A stretch of DNA of 64,000 bases, from the NCBI RefSeq assembly GCF_002443255.2, contig NW_019211458.1, positions 37,025,589 to 37,089,588 of the forward strand, given 5' to 3'. The stretch's first letter is position 1, and the number at the start of each line of letters is the position of its first letter. The notes under the pieces are model-generated. The model had not been told where the DNA came from. It saw nothing but the letters and a program-made list of their open reading frames with translations, and searched no databases. Source of the stretch: Varroa destructor. Lineage: Eukaryota; Arthropoda; Arachnida; Mesostigmata; Varroidae. Both the position numbers and the translations under genes were made by a program. Positions 23,295 through 35,973 of this stretch are shown here, one piece after another.

Positions 23295-26048
23295 TATATA
23301 TACAGGAGGCGGTACGTTCAGATGGGAAAAAAACTTAGCAGGTATAACCTGCATCCATTCATCTGCTGTCCCTAATATCGAACAAAAGTCAGTTCTTTGT
23401 AGAATACAACAGTGAGCTCATTACGGAAAACAACAACGCGTCGTTTTCGGAATTGGAGAAAAGTTTAGTTATTATCTAAGCCTTCTACACTCTGCGAGGC
23501 GTCGACAAGACCAAAAAAGTTATTGCCCGAAGTCGATAGTCTACGTTATCGTCAGCTTTTTTGCAGCTTCTGAAAATTACGATTAGGCAAACTGAAAAGC
23601 CCTTGAAGGGATTTAGACTTGACCGGCACAACATTTGATCTAAACGTCTTAGCGATTTTTACACGAAAATCACAGGCAGTTTTAAAGAAAATTATCAAAT
23701 ACCAATTGGGTCGCCTGGGTAAACTGCAATGGTTATTATTTTTAAAGTGTTTCACACATTTTGAGCTTTTTGACAGTTTTAACCCCCGTGCATTTCTAGG
23801 TGTTTTGGCCTACTATCAGTGCTAAATTAGTATCCATTGAGATTTTTCATGTAATGTATGCAGGCAGCACTTTAACAAGCTCACGCGTACCAATATTGCT
23901 GGACACATACTTTTATGCAAATAACTTTTCGATAAAGTTATTTGCAGTTAATATCTAAAAAATGACTAGTGAATGGCTTAAGTTCGAAATAGAAGCCATA
24001 TTAGCGTTACATAACAGCTGCACGAAACAAGCATGACCGTCGGAGTAACATTTCTAGAGAATATGTAAAAATGTTGTTGAAGCCAGATGTAGTCTTAGAA
24101 ATCAAAATTTAAGAAAAATTATCAATTTAGACATATAGCGTAAAGCAAAAGTCGCGTAACAGCTGGGGCGGGAGGGTGTGTCGGGGGTCGTTTTACATCT
24201 GTTAAAGTACCAGGAGCTGTACAAATGGTCGCAACACATTTTCAATGGAGCCACCTGAATACTCCTGTAACGTTACATTATAATGCCATAGTGATTAAAA
24301 ATAAATAGTTCGAATAATATAGTTCGGTAATACGCTGATAGAGTTGATGACCGTCACTATTTGAACATGCTTATAGTTTGTTTCCAACGTTTAGACAGGC
24401 GCTTCTATGAAGTTTTCTTGATGCGTTTGCTCTATAAATAGTTTTCGCACGAAGCATTGATTCTTGATACCCGACAAGCGGCCCATGGGCCCCAAACCCA
24501 ATGATCATGATGGCCGCTCTATTGAATCCAAGTAACCTATTAATTTATTTAAAATGAGTCCTTGTTTCCAAACGCTACGTCCCGATTGTACGCCGCAATT
24601 ACCTTCGGGGAATCTCTATCTCAAAGGAAGCGTTCGGCGAGTAGGTGTTTTTCCAATGGCTTTTAGTACCATAATTAACATTTCATTTTCCTCCTAAATC
24701 TGTCATTTTTCGAAATATTGCAAATGTGTCAGGCAACCTAAATCGTTGCATTGAGAGTAACGTACCTTTGAACCTTTGCATTTTCCTATATTTTCTGGTT
24801 CGTTATCTATAGCTACGTTCATCAATGGTACAAACTATGTTGACATAGTCAATATATATAGAACCAGTATAAAGTAGTAAGGTATACGATAATAGATAAT
24901 CAGTACGAAATGTTAACGCGTACGCTTTACAGGTAGTCATCTTGTGATATTACACGAGCACTTATTGTGATGAATTTTTACGAAAAGTACCAGAATGCCA
25001 AAAACGTTGGTCTGGAGTAGAGAATTAAAAGAAATTAGTGCAAAAAATTATTGATAATCTGAGCGTATCCAAAAGGATACGTGGGAAAGGCGTAAAATTG
25101 ACATACGCTCTCAGTGACGCAGGTAATATTTGGCTTGCGAAACGCTGGTGGGCATTTTCGACCTTAATATCGCCGATACAGTCTTTGTAGATATAAACTA
25201 GATAGAATAACTCATAAATCTGCTGAAATAAGGGATCACAAACCAAACGCATTAAACGAGAAGCGGTCGGCGACAAGCTGTATCTGAGGAGGGCGCTTCA
25301 TCGAGCGACCGATGAGAAATTTACGACTGTGTTTATTTTATAGATGTGCAGACATACGTGTGATATGATAACTAGTTCTTATTGAATATTCTCAATTATA
25401 CTTCCGCCTATAACGTAGTATCAGAAACTCATAGAATTGATGGTGCCTGTTAGAAATACGTTGCATAGTTACAACTTTTTTTTTATTGCAATAAGTCTCC
25501 ACATCTCTCGCCGCCTTAAAAGGTATAAAAGTAGAACCTTCGATCTGTTAAAGGACTTTGTCCGAGTTGGCTTTGATTTTTATTACATTATCTACAGATG
25601 AAATGCACTCTCTCGGTATAAAAATAGTGTTGTCTTCACCTATGAATTGCCTTACGTATACCTACCTGATATCTTGCTATTGTATTTTTGTATAGATATT
25701 TACCTGTTAATATTAGATTGCCACCGTCATTTAGACTAGTTACTAGTTAGGGTGGTAATGCACACAGGAATATATACATGTCTATAATAGAATTGTCTAC
25801 GAGTAAATGTAAAACTTGGCCAGACACAAAATTTAGGTGGATTTCTATGAACTATATTTAGATTTATAATCAATGTGTCGTATATAAAATGTAAGATTGT
25901 ATTTCCATCTGGATCCTAAATTGAGCTAGTATGTTTGCGTGGAGCAGTATAGTGTAATTAGGAGCATATCGCCCAACAATAGATAAACGAATTAATGTAA
26001 CTTTCTACTTGCTGATTTGTAGATAAAGTATGTATCACCACTTTTCAG
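23295..26048. other. Stretch without a supported gene
   Basis: AT-rich sequence with scattered short ORFs. A donor-like GACGCAG|gtaata at 25122 closes an open stretch ending LTYALSDA, which could be an exon of the candidate gene just downstream, but its acceptor is poor. Contains one G-quadruplex motif at 24165-24187. Confidence 0.5.
24165..24187 (+). promoter_or_regulatory. G-quadruplex motif
   Basis: Runs GGGG-c-GGG-a-GGG-tgtgtc-GGGGG satisfy the canonical G3N1-7 rule in otherwise AT-rich DNA. No gene assigned nearby. Confidence 0.55.
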
Positions 26049-26505
26049 CAGACTTTTCTAGCGACAAAGGCTTCAAATACGAGCCAGCTGACCAACTGCG
26101 ATAATGCCCAAGTATCCTGATACGCATGCTCTTCTGTGTTAGCTAGTATTGTATCCTTAACGCTTCCATTGCTGTAACTCAGTAACCATCTTGTGCGCAC
26201 CATATGCTTATTCTTCCCATAGACATTACTGAAACAGGACTTCTCAGCAGGCTACTTCTTTTCTATTATTCGGCACTACTCAAATGGTTGTGTATCGATA
26301 TTGTCATTGAAATTTTACTAGAGTTACCAGGATTACGCAGAAGCCTCTGACATGGCTTGGCAAAACCGTGTAAGTGCAACGTACTCGGAGAAAAGTTACA
26401 GCGAATTACGTTTTGACAAACTCAACATCCATGATTTTTGTATATATAAACTTTTATTTCCAGGCAAGATTTGTTGTCAATGCTAACACGGCTCTTTGTT
26501 CGTAG
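26049..26505 (+). CDS. 3' end of a candidate gene: three phase-consistent exons
   Basis: Exons 26049-26111 (acceptor tcaccacttttcag, donor CCCAA|gtatcc), 26331-26369 (acceptor gagttaccag, donor CCGT|gtaagt) and 26464-26505 (acceptor acttttatttccag) are all phase 0 and read QTFLATKASNTSQLTNCDNA, DYAEASDMAWQNR and ARFVVNANTALCS before TAG. The last intron is 94 bp with excellent ends. An AATAAA lies at 26652-26657. In the other phase the last two exons also stay open (QDLLSMLTRLFVRSEL...) to TGA at 26545, so frame is undecided. Upstream exons not found; they may be in or beyond the gap. Confidence 0.35.
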
Positions 26506-26545
26506 TGAACTCTGCGCCGGCGTTAAAGGGTCGTTCCCTCCTTGA

Positions 26546-29109
26546 GATATATGCGGGCAGATAAGCTTAAGGATGTATTAGATGTATATGTACCTGTATT
26601 ATTATCCTAATTACCGGCTGAACTCATGAAAATGTCTTTAAACTTTCCTCCAATAAATTGTATCGACTGATAGCTTCTTGATGGCGCTTTGCTCAAGGAG
26701 TGCAGCCCATTATTTACGTAATAAGTTGTCTTATTCTGTTGTTTGAACGTCAATTAAACTTAATCCCTTGAGGGTTGCAGGATTTAGGAGAGAGAACAGT
26801 AAACTTTTAGTTTGAACGTATAATGCGTCATCCGAAAGTAAACCTTCTACAAGCTATATTCATTGACTATAAATGAGTCCCAGCTAGACTCGCTTGAGCG
26901 GGCGCAGCTACAGGATTCCTGCAAACGAGGCCAGACATAAGCAGACAGTATTTATAATGATCAAAAGCATGTAGGCGACGAACGTCAGCTTGAGTGAGAT
27001 ATCCACGTTGTCAGTAGAACAATAAGCACTAATTTATAGAGGGCAAACAAGCACAATTCCATCATCCAGTAGACACTTTTCATTGCAGCCTATATCTTTT
27101 TGATACTAAGTAAACCATGTGACCAATTTGTGAGATTAGATGCTGTGCTGCTCGATCATATAATGCTGTACCCTATCTAATCAATTATGTAAAGAAAAGT
27201 GTAGCATTTAAATGAAATGAGGCGCGAAATAGGTTGACAAATATAAGCGAAATAAAGATCAACGGTACAGTAAAATGAACAAGAAAGAGTTAAAAATGCT
27301 TACTTTAAATAAAATTAAAAAACTTTTGCGGACGTTTTTAATTCACATAAAAATCAGTTACGTATTTTTTCGCGTTTCAATGAAAATGCTTATAGAGTTT
27401 GTTAGGAAATACTAACAGGCTACGTCTATTGGTCAGAACAAAGCATTCAAACGGTAAATTTAGTTATAGAGCCATTCATAGTCGATATATCGATTCAAAA
27501 CCATAATTGATAACAGCACCTTTCCCAGCAATATCTATGATATCAAGATAATGGCACGAAGGTGACCGGCTTGGGCTCTCGGCACACGTTCGAAACGAGA
27601 CCATGATCCTCTCTTTAACATTTCTAGCTTTAACAACCTATATGATATGGATAGTCATGTAGTATAGATCTAGTTTTTGGAAAATTTCATTTAGTGATGT
27701 TAAATGGTATAAAAAGGGTAGGGCGTTTAGTGGGTAAGTGTCCTCTCCAGTAATATCAGCGTTTCGGATGCGTAATAGCGAGCGGCACAGTCCCTTTAAA
27801 AGTATATATTATCCAGATCGAGCTTGCTCAGCTTCGGCCACACAGCGTCTTTTACTATCTTTTGTTAACGAGAACCATCAGCAGTTACGTGAAAGCAAAC
27901 GCTTCGAAAATACTTCCTGCCTGGGGCCCACGCCATACAACAAGGTTGTCCATAAAATGGGGTGAAATTCTGGTACAATACCTCCGATCTGAAAAGATGA
28001 TCTTCTGTACAAAATTAGCAGCTGTACAGCGTGTGTACGTGCGACGCTTCGCATGATTTGCAAACTTAAGCTTCTGGGTTAGCCGTCAACTTTTAGGACG
28101 TAAGTTGCATTCCTTCACATGTCTTCAGTTACTGTACTAGCGAGCTAATTCGTGCGCTCTCAATGTAGCTTCAATGCATCTGAAGTCTGTCCAGAGGACG
28201 ATTAATAGCGTCTTCGAGTCTATGACATGCCTAAATTGTCGCGCATGATATTTTCGTATGCACTAGGCCTCGAAACAAACATTTTTCTAAAATAGCTTGA
28301 TAGATTCATGATTCAGGTTTATAGTAAAAGGTTATTATACGCCGATTCTTGTGAGCAGTATTTCATCTACATCGATCACTCGGTTATAGCGAAAACACCC
28401 TCAGGTCGTGAATGGATGACATCAAAATTGTACGTACAATTTTATAGAGCCTGCACCCCTAATCGGCACTCTGTAAATAAACGTCTTTATTCACGAACTG
28501 TCCTCGTTTCGTGTTACGCGCAGAGTGAATGCAGATACAATTCAGCTTACACTCCTTATAAATCCACATTCTACACGTACTTCAGGAGAGATCGCAATCG
28601 GTGACCAATAGACGATGAGTACCTATCCGGGTTCAATCAGGACTAAATATTTAGAACATCGTCCTAACCTTATCCTGCAAACGATTAAAAGAAACCAAAT
28701 AATAAATGCTTAACTTAACCTATCCAAACTTTATCCGAATTTAGTTGTAAAGCTTATTTTGAATTTGGCAACTTATACGGCTGTTCGCTCATATATAGAG
28801 CTTTTCTGTACCTGTTTCAACTCAAGTGCTTACTTTCTAAAACATGTCTAAAAAAAAAGTATATATGCTTTGCCATCCTGATATTATGTCAAACAAGTGA
28901 TTCTGAGCACTTATTCACACAATAAATAAGTACAACTGTTAAAAACAATATCTCAAAAAGATATAAATATATATTAATAATACTTAAACGTAATTATGTA
29001 CCGATTTGAATGCTTTAAAATTCTGCACAACAGTTCCGTTATAGGATCATAAGTCATTGTGTTCGTCATAACCGTTTGTTTGGCAAAAAAAGTTTACTGT
29101 ACCCTTGCA
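26546..29109. other. Stretch without a supported gene
   Basis: AT-rich, with overlapping short ORFs on both strands around 27.7-28.6 kb that show no splice structure, signal peptide or domain. A TATA-like element (tataaaaagg) lies at 27709 with a GTAAGT 26 bp downstream, too close for a coding first exon. Confidence 0.5.
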
Positions 29110-31132
29110 ATGCGGATAAGGGCTGTCGCCTTCAGTGAACATGAGTAAGGCTCAAGGGAACTAATCCTACGTATGGACCAGCTCAGGGTACAAGTAAAAT
29201 CCTGTTGTATTTATACCGATAACTTGAAAACTGCTATCATTTCTTGGGTCGCGATATCTTTAATTAATTTACTGTTATTATCCGCAGCAATTATTTTCCT
29301 TTCGCTATACTCTATACGTCTTACAGAGCATTGTGTAATGTTTCACATGATAATTGTAAAGTTCTAACGCTTCAGATGGTCCCTGCATCCCGTATAGGCG
29401 ATCGAAACATTTAAAACCATACTACATACTAAGCGTCCATGTGACATCTTTGTCATGGCTAACGAGCATGTACCTGGAACGGGGAAACATTTGTCGTACC
29501 GAAATGGGGATGATTTTCGTACCGGCCAGAAACTGAAAATCATGGTATAAGGATGCTAATTTATATAAGTGAAACATAACATTACGGTAATCAATGGAAC
29601 AACCAATGTTTAAGATATTTTTTTTCTCTAAGAATATTCTAGGCGTATGGTAACCGGGAATATTGTGTTTCTTCTACTGATGGTAGATAGAGTAGACAGA
29701 GCTAGACCATATTAGTTAATGCGTGTAAAATGTTGTATACTGCTTACGGCTACAGTAAATACGTGAAAGCAGAAGAGAAAGGGGGGTAAGCTTACTTCTT
29801 TACTTCTTCATATAACATTTAATTAACTGACATTTAGCCGTCAGATTCGAACACTTTAAAAATGCATACATTGTTTAAATTCTATGTAATGCACGATATG
29901 AAAGCACGTTCGCACTGCCGTCACTGATCGAAAGCTTCGATAGCTTCTGTAAGCGCAAAGCTTCTGCTTTGTATATAGGAGCCCTTTATGGAGACGTTAA
30001 TAATTTACAATTATTATATATATTATATAATAATAATTGCATTGACTAAGTTAATGCCGTAACGCGCTTAGGTTGTCACCCTAAAAAAAAAGCCGATAAT
30101 CGCCCGATTAAGGAAGCTACACCTTAGGCATTTCATTAATCTACTGCAGAATGCCAAGCTCAAAATATCTCTAGCTCTATTAATTTGATTATTAAATTAT
30201 AATATAATTACATTATAATAATAAATTCGCTATAGCTATTTTTAAATGACTTTTAGAAGTAGAAAGTTGCTTGAGGAGATTTACACACACACACACACAG
30301 TTTAAAGGATCGATCGGTTAGCAACTATAAATGGAAGTTCCTTCAAATGAATAGAGGGCTTTCTGGAACGTTTGTTCAAACATAGATCAATAATTTTCTA
30401 TTCTGTAGAATCTAAAAATAGAGACCTTCTGAAAAGACCTGTGCTTTGAGAAGTGCATCTTTTGTTGTATTGCCCTCGATGCGAACTGCTACGATTGCTC
30501 ATATGCAGTAATATTAGGTAGGATGCCTCTGGTTGAAAATAAACATTGCTTTAGGTTCCTACATTACGCTATTTTTATAATTCTATGAATGACAGAAGTA
30601 TATTTATTTAAAACTAAGTGATGCACCTCATACGTTGTCCCCGTTCTCAGTTATCGCGATTCGCTGATAAATACGCATATCGGAGATTACCAGCACTCAT
30701 TGACGGTTAAAATGATAGCCTTTGAGGCCTTGCAGGCTTGAACTGTGTTCAAAATACTCCAGTAACAATAAAGCATTTTGGACACGTTTCCAGAAATGGG
30801 TTCTGGGCTCAACTGGATGCCTATACGCGCGTATTAGCACAGTTAATGATACCCATACTAGTTAAATTTCGCTATTGTTTTTGAATAATCCTTGCAGATA
30901 CGCAATAAGGACGATTAGGCTGCCCGAACGAAAATCTAAACCTAACTCCGGTTACTTTTCAGCCTGTGATGCGGTCTTGTTATTTATAGCACTTCTAGAC
31001 TTGCACGCTTTTGTACGCTGTCCAGCTCAAATGTATCTAACGCTTAACTTACTGAATTCTGCTTTATTAGCATTTAACAACGGCTCGGTTATTTCTAATC
31101 AAGTTACGAGCCAAATTATAATGGAAACGTAA
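29110..31132 (+). CDS. Candidate two-exon gene (uncertain)
   Basis: Exon 29110-29144 codes MRIRAVAFSEH and ends CATGA|gtaagg in phase 2. Exon 30898-31132 (acceptor aataatccttgcag) starts with the one base needed and stays open for 77 codons to TAA, reading YAIRTIRLPERKSKPNSGYF, then a hydrophobic ACDAVLLFIALLDLHAF and a helix-rich end. About 89 residues in all. The terminal exon has better support than the first. A 64-codon ORF with one hydrophobic segment (29173-29367) lies in the intron and is probably fortuitous. Confidence 0.25.
30008..30039. repeat. AT palindrome
   Basis: CAATTATTATATATA and TATATAATAATAATTG are near-perfect inverted arms around a short centre. A second AT-rich fold-back follows at about 30181-30228. 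Confidence 0.6.
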
Positions 31133-33991
31133 TATCATATTTTATGGCTGATATTCGTACGGCCACTGCGTAGCATTAGACACGTCTATTGCGTTAACAT
31201 TAGAGAGTAAAAATGGGCCATCTGTATCCTTTTCAAGCTTTAAGACTCTGTTTCACGTACAAAATTTCTGTCCTTATGTTAGGATACATGTTAGTAACAT
31301 GGTTAACGTAAACTTAAAAAGCTTGAAGCCGTTCAAGTCGTGTTTTTGTAAATGATTCTTTTGTAATGATCGATGCTTTGGAGAGCTAAATAGTTTTAGG
31401 GCTCGCAGAAATCTTGTTACAATCTCATGAATTAGAGAAAATTCATTTATGAACCAATGGCCGTAATTTGTATATTAAGCGTACTTTACAGCGCGTAATG
31501 TTGTTCGGCTCGACAGAGCTTATTCGATGTAGAAATATCATTGCTAACCCACTGTCTAATTGTATCCATCGCTATACATCCAGTCAACGTAAAGCTTGAT
31601 AAGGTTACACTATTCAAGAAAAACGACGAAATGTTTAAGCGCAAATTGGGAAAGAAGTTTAATTAGCACAAAACATCTTCTGGCTGACAAATCAGCCATG
31701 GCGATGAATATACCTATTGGGATAAAAGCCGAAACGGCCACATTGACGGAACGCTGAGATAGCGACATATTGACGCAGAATCAATGTTTCTAAATTCTTA
31801 CGCGTGCAAGTATTGTGCCTACACAATCTGTATATATAGGACTAACCGACTCGAAAGAAAAATGCTACGATACTCAATAGCCGCCATTCAATGAATATCT
31901 TTCTCAGGGATTGATCTGCCCACTATTTTAACAGTTGGTGCATGAGTAGACTTGTCCACTATCTCGAACCCGTTCTTTCGTTGTCAGTAGTCATCAAAAT
32001 ACAGGCGGCTATATAGCGGCGAAACACAGTCTACACTAGATATTACAGATCAGGCATATTTCTATTAGATTTGAGAAATTTGTACATTTCGTACATAAGG
32101 TTAAGAACAACATTTAAAATAGGATATGGCCTTATGGAAACCGGTGTACTGACCTTTCGTAAGCGATGATTCTTGTACGAGCGCACTATCAGTTGTGCAA
32201 AGTCATTCTTATCTCGTTATTGGGTATATCTGACCTCTGGCCAACGTTGAATTCGAGTACGAAAAACGTGAATGCCAACAGCGATACTCTTGATCACTCT
32301 ACGATGCCATAAAATCACACTACACACATTGCTTTCATTTTATGCATTTTTGGTATCTTTCGTCTACGTCACTGGTACAGGTGCCTGAAATGAAGATCTG
32401 TTAGCTAATCGATAATAGCACTTACGATATAATCAGGTCTTAGGAACAACAGAAATTATGCTAATATCTCAGAATCGATATAGCTAGCGTTGGCAATTAC
32501 CGCTATATTATAAATAGACCCTCGACCGAAGCATAAGCGTATCGAGCTATCAAACGACGAGTCTCAACCCGGTAAGGACCCATCCAAATGTGTCCTCCCG
32601 CCACCGTGAACATTTTTTAAAATAAAATACACTAATTAAGAGGAATGATGCACAAGAACATAGCATGTCCTAGTTATTGATTACTATAATTAGCCCTTTC
32701 ATTGAATTTATCTCAATAAATACGGGTTATTTGTCGTTAGCAGATCATTACATTTTTACCAGGGTTTAACATTACTGCAGATTCTGGATTTCAGTCATAC
32801 TCAAAAGCTCTCAATCCATATACAGTAACATAAAAACAGATAGGTCACAGGTACCTGGCGTTTCAGCAAAACGCACAAACAAATGCCGTTTGCTGAAATC
32901 CAAAATTAGTATTTCCACTTCTGGTTTTGAAAGGTGCTTCTCTCAACTTTGGCTTGTTTTAGATAGACCTCTTGATTCACTTAGGGATCGTATTTCGAGT
33001 TAGTTCTTAAGCTTGTATACCTGAGACAGGTAATCCCGTATATCATAAGCGTGTTTGATATACGAATAAATTTATATTCGCGTGCAAAGAATCGTAATGC
33101 GGCCGATAATTAACTCTGTTCCCGTTTTCGGCCATCGAAGCAATTTTACAGAAGTCCTGTCAATTAATAAATACAGATAATTGTACATACGCAAGATTTG
33201 CAATAACGAGATTAGTTTTTCTCACCAAACCCGTAAAAAATCCGTCCAAACCAGTTTTTAAATAGGAATGTAATTTTTTTTGAAAATGTAACAAACAAAT
33301 GTTAGTTGTTACAGTTGCCATTATCAAGTTCTAAAAAGTTAAGCAAAAAATTTTATTTTTTCACATAAACTAATCTTAATGAACATAGAAAACTATGTTC
33401 AATAAGGTTAGGTTGTTGTGGGAAAATTCTTTAATTAAGACTTCAGGAACAGTTACGTGGCGCTTGCCTCGCATTTCATTATTTGATGGCCATCATATTA
33501 TTTGAGTGCCTACATGTAACGTACGGAGAACCCACAATATAAGTGTAAAGCTTGAGAAAAGATTTAGGAACAGCCGAAAGAACTCTTTTTTAAGAGCTCG
33601 AAATATGTTTGCTGTGTTTTTTGTTACTAAAGAAATTAGGGACCAAGCGCCTCCTAGAAACAGATAACGAACCGTTTTTTAACAGACTTCCGAGTTTCTC
33701 GTATAACCTACAAGTACACGGACGGCTAGAAATCCAAAAACTTTCCAAAAAAATTAGGTCAAGCCCGAAACGAATATGTTCATTTCCGACGGTGCAATTC
33801 GACCTTTAAAGGATTTCATGTGAGAAAGAATGCTTTTGTTTCATCCAACAAAATGGTACAAAGTCTTTTGAAATGTGTACTCGTTTCATTATAGTTTACG
33901 CATTATCGCATGCAAACGCCGAATCAGCAAAGGCCTTAACAGCAATTTATCCACCCAAAGTAAAACGCATAATGAAGAAATTATGTAAAAA
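31133..33991. other. Stretch without a supported gene
   Basis: Intergenic AT-rich DNA. A hairpin-capable segment at 32861-32898 pairs TTTCAGCAAA...CG with CGTTTGCTGAAA through one bulge. An ORF at 33609-33809 shows no supporting signal. Confidence 0.5.
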
Positions 33992-33997
33992 TTTATT
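33992..33997 (-). terminator. Poly(A) signal for the intronless - strand gene
   Basis: TTTATT on the + strand, i.e. AATAAA on the - strand, 142 nt past the stop of the 243-codon gene. Confidence 0.5.
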
Positions 33998-34139
33998 TAT
34001 AATATAATACCATATTTGTAGTTCAACTTCAAAATTATTCACCTACATTATTTCTGGTTGAACCATATTATTCAGCACCTGCTTTTTCTGGGATGAGATA
34101 ACTTTGATTCGATCAAAATCCTGCAACTAGAACGTGCCA

Positions 34140-34871
34140 TCACCGCAAAAAGTCTAAGATCGAATCTGGTCTTGCGGGGATTCCTCCCACCGAGCAATTG
34201 CCTGCCTTGTTCTCTCTAATCATTTTTTCAACTCTATCGAGGGTTGTGTCGATCGCTCTGTATGTGTCTTTAATGGCCTCTCCCATGTCGAAACGACCGT
34301 CGCTGACGGCGTCGTACACGGCAGCCTTGCCATTTTCCAAGAGTTCGGTCATTCTCAAACCACCAATCTCTATACTAGTGAGAACCATAAACAGAGATTC
34401 TTGAGTACTACCAAGAATCTCGTGTTTTTTCTTGTGGATATAAGATTGCTTGCAATTGCTATTGCCAGTCGCTACTATGGCTGTATGCATGATAGCTTCT
34501 ACTAATGCGACTGTTCTAATAGCGTTGTTTTTAACGTCACGCAAAACTTCGTTGATGCTAGAGGCGATATTGTCAATCTCCTTTTTCGTAACTTCTTGAA
34601 CGTTCTTAATGGCTAATTCGAGTTTGTTACTTGCTTCAATTGTGGTTATCCTCAGCTCAGTCCTAGACGCTTGTGTGATGCTAGAATTAACAAAAGAGCA
34701 CCCGGACTCTAAAGGACACGTGTCAATGTAGGTGCTTTGAATCGCCTCAGCACGATATTTTTGGGATCTGATCAATGGCTCATTGAGGACCTCGTGCACT
34801 GAATTCAGAGCTTGCTGGCAAGCGCCAGCGTGCATCACCAATTTGATGATAAATAGACGAAGTGTTAACAT
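34140..34871 (-). CDS. Intronless gene for a 243-residue helical protein, probably secreted
   Basis: This is the longest ORF of the window, ATG at 34871 and stop at 34140-34142, with no intron. Residues 1-17 (MLTLRLFIIKLVMHAGA) resemble a signal peptide. The rest is predicted by eye to be helical with heptad-like spacing, notably around residues 72-135 (ASNKLELAIKNVQEVTKKEI and SSINEVLRDVKNNA) and 180-220 (GEAIKDTYRAIDTTLDRVEK). Five Cys (18, 52, 58, 140, 226) and sequons at N62 and N225 suit an extracellular protein. An AATAAA lies 142 nt downstream. Family not recognised. Lack of introns beside intron-rich neighbours could mean a retrocopy, a short secreted effector-type gene, or transfer. 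Confidence 0.72.
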   Translation of the reverse strand: MLTLRLFIIKLVMHAGACQQALNSVHEVLNEPLIRSQKYRAEAIQSTYIDTCPLESGCSFVNSSITQASRTELRITTIEASNKLELAIKNVQEVTKKEIDNIASSINEVLRDVKNNAIRTVALVEAIMHTAIVATGNSNCKQSYIHKKKHEILGSTQESLFMVLTSIEIGGLRMTELLENGKAAVYDAVSDGRFDMGEAIKDTYRAIDTTLDRVEKMIRENKAGNCSVGGIPARPDSILDFLR

Positions 34872-35736
34872 TGCAGTGAGAAGATTTGAGACACTAGCTG
34901 ACGGCTTACCCGAAAACAGCAGCTGCTTGTAGCGGAACTATCGCACGGGCTACTAAAAGCCGGTAGGAGCTGTAAGTGAACGTCGAAATCAGCTGTGCAA
35001 ACAATTAATAAACAATATACTTAGTGCTCCAAACGGCTTCAGTCACACATAGGCGAAAACCAGAGTGATAACTCGCTTTGGATAAAGTTCCCTTCAGCAG
35101 AAACACTACACGCTAGACTGCTAGAGGCAAGAATATATTTGATATATAGAATATACATTTAAAGAGGGTGTAACGAAGAAAGCACCGAAAACCTCACAGC
35201 TAAACAGCTTATGCTTTACCATATATGCTTAGCGATTTTTCCTTATTTTTTTTTTCATAGTAAGGGTACTACTATTAGTTAAAGAAATATCTTGTAACGA
35301 ATAATTCTGTATCGTGGTAGATGTATATTACTGTGACAGTGGCGCCCTCAGTATTTGTTTGTTTTTGCCGTGTAGCCGCCAAGAGCCATTAGTCAGACGA
35401 ACTGCCACCACAGATGCGTCCTATAAGAAATAGTTCGATTTAAACAAATCGAAATGTTATTAAGGCAAGGGAGGTAACGTAGACTCCAAAACGATGTTGT
35501 AATAGTTGCAAAAGTTTCGCTATGTGTTTAAGTCGCAGTTGTGATTATAGCTAATATCAAAACAACTTAACTAGGTCAGTTCAGTAACTTTTTAATGGAA
35601 AGCTTCGATAATGAAGGCGAAAGACATTCTCGACGAGCGAATCGCTAGTTTTGGTGGCAAGCTTGCACATTACGAAATAAAATAAAAGCGTCACTTGAAA
35701 GTTTAGGCTGCGTCAGCGCTGAACATTTTCTATTGC

Positions 35737-35973
35737 ATGTTTAAAAAAGTCATTGAACTATATGGAGAACACTTCCGCATATCAAAATATCCCATGGTCT
35801 GTGTGCCGCTACCCACGAACACCGACTTCCTGAAAATGCTTTGTATTTTGTTGAATGACACAAAATTTGTTAGCAAATGTAGTTTATCAGTCCCCGAGGA
35901 AGTGTGCCTCTTTGCCTTATATCTTACGGGAGTTTTTCTGATTTTTTGTGCCAGACTGTCGATTTCGATTTGA
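35737..35973 (+). CDS. 78-codon ORF with C-terminal hydrophobic segment (uncertain)
   Basis: ATG to TGA, beginning MFKKVIELYGEHFRISKYPM and ending in a likely membrane helix (VCLFALYLTGVFLIFCARLS). This layout would suit a tail-anchored protein, but there is no promoter or poly(A) evidence and the Kozak context is poor. The opposite strand is also partly open. Confidence 0.22.
   Translation: MFKKVIELYGEHFRISKYPMVCVPLPTNTDFLKMLCILLNDTKFVSKCSLSVPEEVCLFALYLTGVFLIFCARLSISI

Noticed and set aside
29173..29367. 64-codon ORF with one hydrophobic segment
   Set aside because: Hydrophobic frames arise easily in T-rich DNA; no promoter, splice or conservation evidence.
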